Assembly (NCBI GenBank): GCA_022496205.1
Contig: WTXD01000016.1
Span: 62,001 to 126,000 of the forward strand
Reading direction: 5' to 3'
Length of the DNA stretch: 64,000 bases
Source of the DNA: Gloeopeniophorella convolvens
Lineage: Eukaryota > Basidiomycota > Agaricomycetes > Russulales
Positions 22,390 through 33,573 of the stretch are shown here, piece after piece. Numbering within the stretch: the first letter of the stretch is position 1; each line of letters begins with the position of its first letter. A program made the position numbers and the translations under genes. The notes below the pieces were generated by a model. It had not been told where the DNA came from and ran no database searches. It saw nothing but the letters and a program-made list of their open reading frames with translations.

Positions 22390-23757
22390 GGAATCGACTC
22401 TACGTCTCAACCATCGGGCTCATCGCACCCGTATCAGCCAAAGGTGCCAACGCTCTCCGAGCAGAAGCTGTCGCCCAGGAACTTCGGAGTTACCGGGTTG
22501 GCAGAGAGGCGCTCCTCCTTGCCTTCAAGCTTCGTAATTCTGACTTCTGAACATGATTGTAGTAAGATTATGTCACCCTCCATGCAGCGTTCCCCGTCGC
22601 GGTAGGCGTATTTCGCAAGAATTTGGGCCGCACTTGGCTTCGCGCAAGGAACATTGCTATCGCGCGCGCTGCGCTCAGCCACCCTTCAGACATAAACTTC
22701 CTCATCGTTTTCCCGCCGAATTCGGAAGTATAGAACAAATGGGCTCGTCATCAGAAGTCGGAGCTTGTGACCAACGCCCTCGAGGGCGCAAAGTTGCATC
22801 GGTTGCGCAGAAGATCATATATCGCATGACGTATTTCTTCTACGGCGAGTTCTCTGCTACGAGTCAGACGCGATAGTTTGCTTACATGCGCGCCGTAGGT
22901 AGCGGCTTCACGATACCAGCGGGCGATCACCAATCTCGCTTCCTGCCTGCTGTTCAGGATGCCTTGAAGGGATCCGTAGGAGAAGTCAGGATCGCCTTCC
23001 TGGAATTTTGTGCGACATTTCTCCACAGTAGACGTGCTGGTGCCAATTACTTGCAACGATGACGCCCCAGGCGCAATTCCCCACCCAGTTCCGCCAAGCA
23101 AATGCAGCCCCAGTGACCCATCTTCTCAAGCAAGGCGCACACCCGTCTAACATCGTCCTCTGCGGCGAGTCGGCGGGCGGTAACCTCGCTCTGCAGGTTA
23201 TCTTGCATATCCTGCACCCGCTGCCCGACCTTCCACCGCCGTCTGCTCTGTCTGCGCCTCTGGGTGTCGCCGAGTTAATCTCGCCGACGTGGGCTCGCTT
23301 TGGCATGCATCCTGCCTCATACGCGCGCAACGCGGCACGCGACTCGCTCCCGATCAGCTTCTATGACTCCTCACGGACCAAATCAATGCGCCCGAGTTGC
23401 GCAACCATGTCGGGCCTGGAGCGGCGCCAGCAGACTAGGTGCTAGCCGGACGATCCCGTTTGCGGGCGAGCACGAAGGCTTGTTCGACCCCATCGTAGAG
23501 CTCGGAGACGTACTCGCGACCAAGCGGCGCGACGTAAAGACTGTCATCGAGCCTGGCAGTCCACATGATAGCATGCTCGAAACCTTCATGGGCGGGAAGA
23601 GCGGGGAGGGTACGGTGGAGACGGTGTTGCTGCCAGGCGTGGTGTTAGAGGAGGAAGAGGTCTGGCATTTCTCGGACTTTGACTTGGCTCAGGACAGTTT
23701 CGCGCTCGTGATCGAAGGCGAAGGGGCGTGCGGTGTGGGAATAGGAGCGAGAATCTA
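22390..23757 (+). pseudogene. hydrolase copy K (type I), decayed full-length relic
   Basis: All four exons of a type I gene can be traced but with stops and frame changes. The 5' part resembles copy I (PYQPKV then SEQKLSP), then FPVAVGVFRKN, TWLRARNIAIARAAL, an internal TAG near 22728, FTIPAGDH, FCATF, then MTPQAQFPTQFRQANAA and CGESAGGNLALQV. The nucleophile elbow reads GESAGG. After GVAELISPTWARFGMHPASYARN the frame changes again. The C-terminus KTVIEPGSPHDSMLETFMGG is followed by unrelated sequence containing the short dispersed repeat at about 23650-23730. It is non-functional. Confidence 0.7.
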
Positions 23758-24172
23758 GGCGTAAGTAAACGAAGCCAGCCAGGCCTGCGCAGCCGCGCCA
23801 TCATCCATATCATTGTGCTTATGCAAGTGAGAAATACCAACCGCCACGGTGCCCGGATACACCGTCACCTTCTGCCACATCTCGTTCTACATCCTCCGCT
23901 GCGGTCGCCCCCTATTCCAACGGTCTGGAGCTCACTCATCGCGTCGCTAAGGAGATCAATTAGAATTTTGCTTGATCCTTGCTGAATGCCGCTATGTCCG
24001 GTCCCTGAGACCATGAATACATCGCTCTTCCCCCTGCCTTGCTCCCTAATAGAAGCATGTATTACTCAGGCAATGACTCAATCTACGCAAAGGCTGACTG
24101 ACCATTCGCACTCTTCCGGTCAGCAATTGTTGCGCCTATGTCTGAAACGGAGGAATTGGAGATTGTGAACTG

Positions 24173-24179
24173 TATAAAA
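24173..24179 (+). promoter_or_regulatory. TATA box of copy J
   Basis: TATAAAA lies about 65 bases before the start codon at 24242. The block GGAATTGGAGATTGTGAAC just upstream is shared with copy D. Confidence 0.55.
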
Positions 24180-24241
24180 GGACACAGAATAGATCGCGAA
24201 AAAATCAGAAGATACTCTACACCAAGACAGTCTACACCAAC

Positions 24242-25538
24242 ATGTCAAACATCAATCACCCTACGGCGGACACCTTCGCTCCCCTTACCTTGCGCCAAAA
24301 TCTCCGGCTCCTTCCGTTCAGGTTATATGAGCGTACGTGCATATCCTTTCCTACTCGAATTACCCTCCACTAAGAATACCTTTCCCAGCGTTTGCTGTTT
24401 TCTTTGGAACTCTCTTCAATAGAGAAGGACGCTCGTGGAACCGTACGAAGCACCTCGTTGAATTGCGCTATAGGCTTGGACGCAAGTGGGAGGATGCCCG
24501 GACTCTGCAATCGTACCTTGGGACTACCACCACTCAAGCTTACGAGGCCTGGGCTCTCGCAAACGGGCAAGAGGTTCTGACAGATGTCTTGGCTGAAGGT
24601 GCCAGAATTCACTGGATTGGCCCACGTCGCGACACCAAGAACGACCGCGTGTTTCTGTACTTCCATGGTGAGTTCGTGGGCACACCGCTAATGTCCACAC
24701 TGAGGATTGGACTCACACCTTTCGCGGCATTGCAGGTGGGGGCCTCGTCTGGCCTGCCCATGCCGGCTTCTTCAGCTTCCTGAAAGGCCTCCAGGACGAT
24801 GTAAAGAACACGATAGGTGACATCGGGATCGCGTTCCTCAACTACTGTACGTGCCCTTCATAGCTCCCTCCGGGCCCCTCGATGCTCAATTCAGTACGCC
24901 GCCTCACAGCCCTAGCACCGGATGCACCACTCCCGACGCAGCTACGTCAGGCAAACGCGGCCATCACTCACCTGCTCGGCCGGGGGATTGCCCCGTCGCA
25001 CATCATCGTCGGGGGTGATTCCGTGGGTGGGAACCTCACCCTTGGGCTCGGTGCGCACATCATGCGCCCGCTGGCTTCCATCCCGGCGCCGCCAGTCCTT
25101 TCCGAGCCCCTTGGTGGTGCCCTGCTCAACTCGGCGTGGGCTACTTTCAACACCTATGCGCCGTCGTACAAGCGCAACGACGCTCTCGATATGGTCCCGA
25201 GCTCGGCCTACGCGTTCCTCGCGCAGCAGATCGGCCCCGGAATCACTCCAGAGCTGCGCGACTATGTCGAGCCAGGCACCGCGCCTGCAAGCTGGTTCGA
25301 GGGACTGGACCGCGTCTATGGGCGCGTCCTTGTCACTGCTGGGGAAAACGAGGCGCTGTTCGACCAGATCATAGACCTAAAGGGAAAGCTGGAGCAGCAC
25401 GTGCGCGATACGTCGACGTTCGTGGAGCCGGGGGGTGTGCACATGAATGCGATGGATGCATTTTGGGTTGGCGAAGGCAGAAGTGGCCAGGATTTCTACA
25501 AGATGGTGAGCTGGATATCGGAGACTTTCAAGGCTTGA
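24242..25538 (+). CDS. hydrolase copy J (type H): alpha/beta-hydrolase fold-3, intact, inverted relative to its paralogs
   Basis: Exons are 24242-24332, 24389-24667, 24736-24846 and 24895-25538, giving 374 residues. It starts MSNINHPTADTFAPLTLRQ; exon 2 ends VFLYFHG and exon 3 starts GGLVWPAHAGF, making HGGG. The elbow is GDSVGG, the acid region TAGENEALFDQI, the His motif EPGGVHMNAMD, and the end ISETFKA. One codon is inserted in exon 2 (WEDARTLQ) relative to F and H. The intact TATA box and open frame suggest an active gene. It is the only complete hydrolase on the plus strand and lies in an inserted block between the phosphatase and the methyltransferase genes. Confidence 0.87.
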
Positions 25539-25639
25539 TCTGGTAGACTTAGCGGGTCTGCAACAATAGTGGCGCGGTGTTGGCGCGGTGTCTTTAGAAA
25601 TTAGATTTTGTTGAGAGCATCCATAGAATTTGACGGTGG

Positions 25640-26700
25640 AAGCATTCGGAAATCATGGTGGCAGGAGCAGTCCCGGTCATTGGCCACGATTCCCTTCGGC
25701 TTCACTTTCCCGTACGTGGCTCGCTCCAAACGGAGGATCACTCTCAAGCCGCATACTGGCTAAGCCTAACAAGGGCAAGCTGGCAAATGTTGCTTTGCAG
25801 CGGCCCGCATCGCCCGGTGTGTGTTTGTCGAGGTTTGTCGTTGCTTGGACCGCGACTATCTCGCTGCCACTGCGGCCAGTGAAGCTACTCTGGCTATCAA
25901 CATTCTGACACCGCCGCCGATGGCCACGGGTCCAATGGTTCTATGCTCGCTGTCTGTGGCGTCGCTGGCGGGCGTACAACAACAGGCTGGATCATGACAT
26001 CTCCTACTTACGCCGCCGGCCTAGTTGCGGCTTCACAAGGCTGGTGGCGCCAACGCGGTTCTCCAGATGTGTCGATGAACTTGCGCTTCTGCCACCGGAC
26101 TCTTGAATGGCTCTGATTGTGGCAGAATGCGCTCTCCCGACATGCTGGTTGCCCGCGGAGATCACTCACGTATAGTTCGATCCCTCGCTAGAGGACTCCG
26201 CAACTTTGAATCCTTTTCGACGCGACGGGGAAGTCTATCCCTGCAAAGGTTCTCCAACCAGTTATGGGCTCTTCCCTTGGTGGGGCGCGCTGACCTGCTT
26301 TCTTCGACGATCTTGGGTAATGGACACGTTCTTCTTGCGCTGAACTGGTCAGGCCTTCTTGCTCGTTATGGCCCCGCTTTGGTCAACACTGACATCTTTG
26401 CCATCTTGCACTCACGCCAGGGCCATGTGGAGAACGGTACTGTCGCACATCTCGCCCTCCAACCTTCGTTTGCACAATAGGGACATTCCCCGAGCGGCAA
26501 CTGACACCAGGCCTGTGACGTGCACACCGCTAAGCTTTCCTTGCAGATCACGGACTTCTTGAACCGAGTCATGTACCCTCATAGACAACATGTGGTGATT
26601 GCTACCTCCTGGGGACATGGACTTGCACAGACTTACCATAGTCTCAAGACTCCCTCATAGCGGAGAACCACTCTAGCCCCACGTCCTCCGGACTGGTGAT
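25640..26700 (+). pseudogene. relic of the unidentified arm gene, right-arm copy
   Basis: This is the counterpart of 7935-9480. It contains SLQRFSNQLWALPLV, LGNGHVLLALNWSGLLARYG, VNTDIFAILHSRQGHVENG and LALQPSFAQ, followed by a stop, then pieces related to LQITDFLNRV. The family is not recognised and the frame is broken. Confidence 0.4.
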
Positions 26701-26749
26701 TATATAGCCATATAATCAGTTATCGTCAATAGGGCTGCAGACGCGCGGC

Positions 26750-27104
26750 GACTACTCGGTCGAGAACCTTGCTAGGTGCGTGGCCATGTTTAATTTTGTA
26801 GCAGCCTGTGTTGATTCGTTTGAGCGAAGTATGACGATGGTGCCGGATGAGACTGGCGTAACGGTGACTACAACCACTCCATAGAGGGTTTTGGTACAGT
26901 AGTTAGTTGGGTGGATAATCCTGGGATTTAGGGTATACAGCGGATCTACATATAGACAGACATCTAGAAGACAATGACCCAGACGCAGAGTATTCAGCCT
27001 TTCTTGATATACAGGTTAACTGGTCGACGGAAACCTGAGAGCCCTCATCAGCTTAGCACATAGTCGGGAGGATGTCACTCACGTCCTTCGCCAGGCTCGC
27101 CTAG
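26750..27104 (+). repeat. direct repeat DR1, right copy
   Basis: This repeats the end of the phosphatase gene (GACTACT.GGTCGAGAACCT onward, last intron, exon 8 and its TAG) plus the spacer. It ends inside the last exon of the methyltransferase gene. As a phosphatase piece it is an orphan, about 4.85 kb from the real gene. It is the native junction with the methyltransferase. Confidence 0.85.
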
Positions 27105-28087
27105 GTGCTGAGCAGGTTCGAAACCTATGGAACGCAATACACCTCCAAAATCTTCGGGATGTATCTGAAGCTTCTGCGCGTTTTCTTGCAGAGTCTAAAC
27201 AGGGGCGTCAAGGCGTGAAAAGGACATCAAAGGGAGCGTGACGCACGGGATGGAGCTTGCGGGCCTTGGTGTAGGAATCCCATGGTTGGGCTTCGAGCAC
27301 AAACGCGCCACCGGGTGTCAAACTCGCGTGAACGCGCTCGAAAAAGCGCCTCAGGCCAGCATCTCCATTATTGAGGTGGATCCATTTGGACACGGAGAAC
27401 CTGGACAACGTGTCTGTCAAGATGGAAGCGGTTATGCGTGCAACAAAGCGCTCACGCGAGTATGACGTCGTAACCACCATCATCTTCTGGTATCGTCTCA
27501 TTGACCCAGTCGGCACGACGGAAAGAAACGTTGTGCGGGAACACCTCTTGTTCCTCCGGCACTGCTGGAGGGATCGGTAATGGTTCCAGCATGTGTTGGC
27601 ATGAAGCCGGGAAGTAGTCGGGCTCTGGTGCCGCCGGAGCCAGAGGCACACGCTTGCGTTTGCGGTTTGGTGCATCACTGGGACGCCCTTGACTCGAAGG
27701 CGTGCCTTGGTGACTCCAGAGCGTCCGCCGCCGCCGCCATGCCATTCGCACGAGCGCGTCGTCAATGTCGACGCCAACGACACGGCGTGCGCCACACGAC
27801 TGCGCTGCCTCACGCGTCAGCACAACGCCTCGGGTATAACCGCGGTAAAACATGCCTATCTCACAGGATATCCAGCCCTCATTGCACCCAACGTCAAGTA
27901 CACGCGCATCAGCGAGCAACTCTCGCGGAAGGAGCGCGACCCGCGCGTCATGCCCGCCAGGATGATGATAGCGGTATCTGGCACCCTTGAGTCAGCCTTC
28001 TTCCTCCCGATAATGAATTCGATAGACTCGCCCGTGATAACCGTGATAGTTACCGTGTGTCGCAACACTCGAGGACACAGAGGTCAT
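27075..28087 (-). CDS. Bin3-type SAM-dependent RNA methyltransferase (MePCE/BCDIN3D-like)
   Basis: Five exons (28087-28028, 27985-27856, 27804-27456, 27400-27247, 27194-27075) give 270 residues. Family signatures: [11 protein letters not shown] near the N-terminus, SAM-binding motif [16 protein letters not shown], motif [58 protein letters not shown] and C-terminal [18 protein letters not shown]. Bin3 proteins methylate the 5' monophosphate or gamma-phosphate of small RNAs such as 7SK, U6 or tRNA-His/pre-miRNA; the target here is unknown. Intron 1 is only 42 bases and carries CTGAC. Intron 2 begins GCATGT, a GC-AG intron. A basic insert (NRKRKR) interrupts the domain. The gene converges on the phosphatase gene. 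Confidence 0.85.
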
Positions 28088-28561
28088 GCCAGTGGTGGCA
28101 AGTCGAAGTTGTGCCACGTGCGCCAAAGGCAAAGCGACGCGAGCGCGCCATACCAGGCCATACCAGGCCATACCTCCGGCCCCCGGGCCGCGCTTCGGGC
28201 CGTGCTCTCCGTGCCTCGTTGTTCGCTTAGCGCTCTGCACGCTGCACGGCGAGTTCCTTTGTCCCTCCCCCTCACGGGTGTCCGAGTCCAAGTCGTCGCC
28301 ATGGATTTGTGGATGCAATGCCATGGCACCCCACTCCGGCCGATACGCACAATAGTTTTTTTGAACCCCGAGGACTTTTTCAACAAGCGCACGCTCTGCC
28401 GCAGGAAATGCCATTGTCCCCCCAAATTGGGCATTCCCGCCCCTGGGTCTGCTCGCCTCCCAGTGTGGTCGGCCAGGACTGCAGCCACAGATGAAGACAC
28501 ACAGAGAGACTTATAACATGGGCAGGAGAGCAGAGTCTGTGTCCAACCTGTATTTTCTACC
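28088..28561. promoter_or_regulatory. divergent promoter region
   Basis: It separates the methyltransferase start (28087, minus) from the F-box gene start (28562, plus). A ten-base CATACCAGGC unit is repeated in tandem around 28150-28170. No gene is supported. Confidence 0.45.
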
Positions 28562-30309
28562 ATGACTTCGCTCCTCAGCCTCCCAGACGAGCTGCTCGTC
28601 CCCATCATTGCTTCCTTGCCGCTCCGCGGAATTGCGGTGTGCTATTTCACCTGCCAGCGCCTGCGCGACGTCATCAAGCGGTCGCAGCTTCTTCGGGCGA
28701 TTACGCACACGCTGCAAACGTACATGGAAGACCTCTCGCCCGACGGGCTGTCAACAGCGGGGTACCGCGCGCGCGTTGAAGCCTGGGAGAAGGCCTGGAT
28801 TACCCTTACCCCAGGGAGTCAGCCCGTCGCGAAGTCTGGGGACAGGGTGCGACCTTTTGGGAGCACCCTCGTCACACAGGGTGGTTACCTTGTCGAGATG
28901 CATTCAGGGCTGGAACGCCGCGGCTGGTGTTATGCGGACATGTCCGCGACGCTCGGCAAACCTGGAGTTACGCACCTCGAATGGACCAATATCGATTTAG
29001 GGCGCGAGATGTTTGTGACGGCTTGGGCGCTGGACGTCCATCAAGACATCGTCGCGGTCGCATCCACGCAGTGAGTTTCCCATTCTGCAGATATAGTACA
29101 TTATCTCATGGGCTATGCTGTCAGATATGATGGTGCGAGTTCAAGCCGCCTGAGAATTGGCTTTCTACAGTTCACCACGGGAGCCGCTCATGAGTCTGCC
29201 ATCCCCGAGGTCCTATTAGACTCAGAAGGAAGCGATGGGCCATACGAGATCCAACTGGAGATCGTAGGAAACCGCCTCGTCGTACTCTTTACTTGCGGGA
29301 CAATCTTTAAACGTTACCAAAGGATCTGGCTCGTAGACTGGCACCAAGGTCGCGCCGACTGTGTAAGTTGTCTTTTAATGTAGCCCTGAAACGAACATTG
29401 CTCATATATCGTAGCTTCGACGCGAGACAGGCGAGACGTATTTCCCGGCCTTAACGTTCATATCCAACAACATGCTCGTCTTGGCTCGGAAGCGTGATTG
29501 GGCCTTGGAAGTGTGCAAAATCCGCAAGTCCAAGGATGGTCCTGCGCTGCAGACACTCTGCATTTTCAAGCTGCCAACCCTCAGCCCTGGCACTCTCGCG
29601 CGACTGAGAACATTCCGGCGACAACCATCGAGCAAACCTTCCTGCTCAGTGCTTCCCTTCCGCAGCGCGCCTTTCGACGCGGTGCTGTCATACTCCGTCA
29701 CTCTGCACCTCAACAAAGGAACCGAGCCAGAGCACCGCGCGCTCTTCTTCTACGTCCTGCCGCGCACGCTGCGCATGCTCGTGAACAAGCGGTACACCGC
29801 CGACCAGGCCTCGCATACATCCCAGTCCCACACACTGCAATGGGGCGACTGGGGTCCGCCCGTGACGCGCTGGATTGAGCCGGCAGGCGTCCTCCACTTC
29901 CGGCAGGCGCTCGTTGGGCTGCGTGCCGCGTTCGTAGACGGTCCGGCGGCGCGTCTGCGCGTGCTCGACTTCAGCGACGTGCGCGCGCGCCACGTCATCC
30001 AGAATCCCGATGGCACACGCTGGCGCCTTGCCATACTCGGGCCCGGCACCATCGACCACGGGCGGGTCTTCCTGGAGGACGTCCTGTCGAGCCTGCCGTA
30101 CTCCGAGACCGGCGCGGATAGAGTTGGCGGTCACGTGGTGATAGATGATGCGTGGCTCGTGAAAGTCAGGGTAAGGTTTCGTTCTTATGTTTGCGTGAAT
30201 ATTTGGAAAGCTGAGCTTACCTCTACAGGGAAATGAGGTTGGGCTTCCTATAACTTATTCGGTTGGCGTGTATTCTATCATTGGAGATGAGTATCTACGT
30301 GATGTGTAG
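28562..30309 (+). CDS. F-box protein F1, intact
   Basis: The N-terminus MTSLLSLPDELLVPIIASLPLRGIAV with CQRLRDVIKRS is an F-box, which would bind Skp1 in an SCF ubiquitin ligase. Exon 1 is 28562-29070, exon 2 29125-29362, exon 3 from 29415, and the last exon follows an intron ending CTACAG near 30231, with TAG at 30307-30309. The remainder is beta-rich: GWCYADMS, VTAWALDVHQDIVAVAS, RIWLVDWHQGRADC, ETYFPALTFISNNMLVLARKRDWALEV, FFYVLPRTLRML, WGDWGPPVTRWIEP. The same plan occurs in F2 and F3, so a family-specific substrate domain is likely. It is the most diverged of the three and the only one with a clean frame. It lies at the left end of the array. Confidence 0.8.
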
Positions 30310-31348
30310 CACCTTGTGTATAACCTCGTAACCCTTGATGCCAAGTGAGCTTGATTCAACGACAGGTGTGTGTGCTGCCAATGAATTCCTGTCAATTTCC
30401 GTTGCCGCCTCGAGAGTCACCTTGGCCCGCTCCGATGACCTCAAACGCGTCGTGTTCGCTTGTTGTCGTTGTCTAGTACAACTTGTCTATGTTGAAGAAA
30501 GAGTCTGCATAGCCACCCACCCCCGTGAATCTGCCCTCTTCTGAGGTCACAGCAGGAAACTTCCATCCCTGACCCCGCCGCCCCCGCTGTGAAGGTAGCC
30601 TCTGCCAACTAGCTAGATGTACTCCAGTATGGCGGTAGGCTGGGGTGCGACTGCCAGCGGTAATGTGTGTCCAAAGGGCCTAGATAGCGTCCCGGATCGC
30701 CGCGGCGATATGCGGCACGTGTTTTCATTCGGCGCTTCAAATCCGCACGGTCGAGCTTCGAGCAACGAATGCGTCGGATGTCTCAGACTGCCTCAAGGGC
30801 GCAGTTCTATGCACTTGTCATCAAATTAGCACAGACCGTCCCAAAGATGCGTTGGATCATGAGACTCGAGGCCGAGGCTCGAATCTACGCAACTAAATTG
30901 GGTTCAGTGCGCTCGCCGCGAACCTTTAACTTGTCAGTCTATTGTACGACTTGGTTGTTCCTGACAATACCTCAATGCGACAGGGACGATGCTGCGGGCC
31001 GTGCGATGACCTCGGCATGGTTGCAGGCCTTGGCTGACGGTCTATTGTCTAAAATTACCGTCTGGTCTCGCTGATGGAGAACCTGTCTCAGCTCAGTGTT
31101 CAACGTTCATGATTCAAATCTGTGATTACTCTTCTTATGCTTCAACTAGCTGGCTTGTCTAGCCCTGCGGACAGCCTGCCGAGACACTGTTCTTCACCAC
31201 AAAAACCAGTGCAATGACCTTCAGGCTTCTGCACTACCCTTCCCTGGCGATTGAACGACCCTTTTGGCTTCTTGTATTGGCGCTCAGTATATATAGGATG
31301 CTCGTAGGGACAACCTACCTCTTATACAATCTATTCGCCCCCATCAGC
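30310..31348. repeat. F-box upstream region, duplicated before F3
   Basis: The part from about 30730 to 31348 matches 36010-36583. Shared blocks include CCGTCCCAAAGATGC, CGAACCTTTAACTT, TTCCTGACAATACCT and CTTCAGG/CTTCGGG..TCTGCACTACCCTTCCC. It holds the F2 promoter. A TATATATA box is at 31288-31295. The first 400 bases show nothing recognisable. Confidence 0.6.
31288..31295 (+). promoter_or_regulatory. TATA box of F2
   Basis: TATATATA lies about 55 bases before the F2 start codon, at the same distance as the matching CATATATAGG (36534-36543) before F3. Confidence 0.55.
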
Positions 31349-33112
31349 ATGGCCCCGAAGCTGCTCAGCTTGCCACTCGACATCCTAATTCTCGTCATCT
31401 CGCACCTCTCCCCGTACAGCCTACGCGCTTGTTCGTGCACGTGTCGAAGTCTGCGCAACATCATCAAACGATTTGGACCATCTGGCGTTATCCGCAGGCT
31501 CAAGTGGAGCAGTGTGGAAGGACTTTCCACGAGCCAGCTCTCGGCAGTCGACTGTCCCGCACATTTGGAGTCCTGGGAGCGTGCATGGACCTCCCTTGCA
31601 TGGGTAGTCCATCCGTCGTGCCATCACCGCCGCACAGGGAATGCGGCGAACTCCTCATACAGGGAGATTTCCTTGTGGATGTGCGCTCAGATAAATCGTG
31701 GCCCGGGCAGCCAGGCTGGTCCTACTTCGACATGTCGAAGCAGCCCGGTGGCGCATGGATACACGTCGATCTCGAGAGCGACGTGTGCATTGCGGGATGG
31801 GCGCTGGACGTCTCCCAGGACTTGATCGCTGTCGCGCTAACGGGGTGAGTACGTCTTCTGCTCAGCTGGGATATGTCTAGAGCGTGTTGCCCCCCAGGTA
31901 CAACGAGCGCAATCCTCTGAAGACTCGCTTCTTGCATTTTACTTCAGGGATGCGGTATAGCATCTCCACCTGCACACCGGAATTGGAGTTGGTTGGAAAG
32001 TGTGAAAGTAAATTCTCGGTCCAAATGGAACTCGTCCGGACACGCCTTTTCGTGCTCGTTGCTCACGGATCCATCCCACGCCGCCGGGAGTCCCTGTATC
32101 TCGTGGACCGTACCCAGGGTAGGGTCAACTGTGTAAGTCTTACAAATTGGTGATATTGGCTCTGCTAATAATTGTTGTAGGTTCGGCATGCCTCGAGAGG
32201 CACATACTTTCCTGTCCTCACCTTCATATCGGAGGATACATTGGTCTTGGGGCAGAAGCGCGATTGGGCCCTAGAAGTCTGCCAGGTCACGGCAGGGAAA
32301 CATCATGGGACCCACACTCTACAGACGCTCTGTATACTCAAACTACCAAGCTACCTCCGTTCGATACGCGCCGATCTAGCCATGTCCCGGAAGGAGGGAT
32401 ACAGCCAACCAACTGCTCGCTCGACCCTCCCGTTCCGAAGCAACCCACACGACGCGGTCTTATCTTTCAAAGTGGAACTGAAGCGCAAGGACAAGACCAC
32501 CGTGCCAAGAGATCTCACGTGTCACTTCTTCATACTCCCGAAGATGCTGCGCAAATTGGCAGGCGTCGGCGGCCCTGCTACTTCCATGGACCCGAGGCTG
32601 CTGCGGTCTGCTGCGCCGAATGTTGCATGGAAGGACTGGGGCCCCGACGCGACACGATGGCTGAGGCTGTCACATTCTCGGGTTCTCTCGCTCGGAGGGA
32701 CCCGCTGCGCATACGTCGGAGAGGACGACGGGACGCTCCACGTCCTTGATTTCAACCAGCCTCGCACTTTCCTGAATGCCCATTACGGCCACCCCGGCGC
32801 GATCATTCGAGGAAAGGTCTTCTCGCGTCAGGGCTCGTTTTTCAGTGAGGATGTCATGTCAAGACTTCCTTTCCTGTGGGTCAAAGACAATGGGCACCAG
32901 TGGACCGGAGAGAGGAGCCTCCCCTCGGTCCTGATCGGCGACGCATGGGTTGTGCACGTCGAGGTATGCCTCGATCAAGTTCCTGTTCTCGTTCGTGATT
33001 GATTTGACGGCCCTTCTAGGTGAACTACGCATACTGTCCTGAGAAAATAATCGACATGACCCGTTCAATCGTTTGTCATCCCATCCTCACAAAACCATCA
33101 CTCGAAATGTAG
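31349..33112 (+). pseudogene. F-box gene F2, one 1-base frameshift
   Basis: Starts MAPKLLSLPLDILILVISHLSPYSLRACSC, an F-box. After ESWERAWTSL one base is missing at about 31599 compared with F3 (CTTGACATGG becomes CTTGCATGG), so the frame breaks in exon 1. Everything after this reads in the family frame: GELLIQGDFLVDVRSDKSW, GWALDVSQDLIAVA, intron, FLHFTSGMRYSISTCTPEL, ESLYLVDRTQGRVNC, intron, GTYFPVLTFISEDTLVL, CHFFILPKMLRKLAG, WKDWGPDATRW, VLIGDAWVVHVE, a final intron and a short last exon to TAG at 33110-33112. A single lesion in an otherwise perfect gene is consistent with a recent mutation or an indel error. Confidence 0.75.
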
Positions 33113-33573
33113 AGCTGGCCTTCTACTAGAACATTACTGATAAGATCAATGCCATTTTAATTCCATGACCGTCTACTGCCACCTGCCCACACCTGGCGCC
33201 GAAGTGCCTGTGTTCGGCGGCACCATTGTACGTTCGGGGAGCTTTTTGAACCGCGCATTTGACTGGTAATATCTTTGAGCCTGAGTGTACTTCTCTTGAT
33301 ACTTCCACCATTGGGCCGCTGCATTGCACATAGACGATCCCCGAGTCCGCACATGTGCACCATATGGACGAGACAACCTCGCGACATGCATGCGGCGATG
33401 GGTACGGCCGCAACCCCAGCGCACAGCCGTGTTAAAGTCCTGCGGGACGATCTGACCTACCACGAGCCCCGGCGCCGCGACCCTATGAGGAAAGAGCGCG
33501 ACGCGTCATCTGAGGCCGCGTCGCGTCTCTTTGTCCGTTTTTTTTCTCTCTCTCTCCACCATCACCCGACACG
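33113..33573. repeat. array spacer repeat R, copy 1
   Basis: From about 33120 the sequence matches spacers at 38355, 40430, 45935 and, in part, 47640. Common blocks are ATTACTGATAAG, CCATGACCGTC.. GCCACCT, ACATTCG.GGAGC, GGTGATAT/GGTAATATT and GTGTACTT. It is the 3' flank of F2 and the promoter of the CHORD-like copy Z1. Confidence 0.65.

Larger units (their letters stand above)
22160..26755 (+). repeat. right arm of the inverted duplication (hydrolase unit K-J)
   Basis: On the plus strand this segment contains type I relic K, a spacer shared with the E-D unit (23740-24240 matching 11035-11540 reversed), type H gene J, its 3' flank and the relic tail. It corresponds to 7843-12200 and the upstream part of copy I read in reverse. 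It ends exactly where direct repeat DR1 starts again at 26750. Confidence 0.75.

Noticed and set aside
28140..28175. Tandem CATACCAGGC repeats considered as a CRISPR-like or satellite array
   Set aside because: Only two to three units without spacers, in a fungal intergenic region. It is a trivial local duplication.
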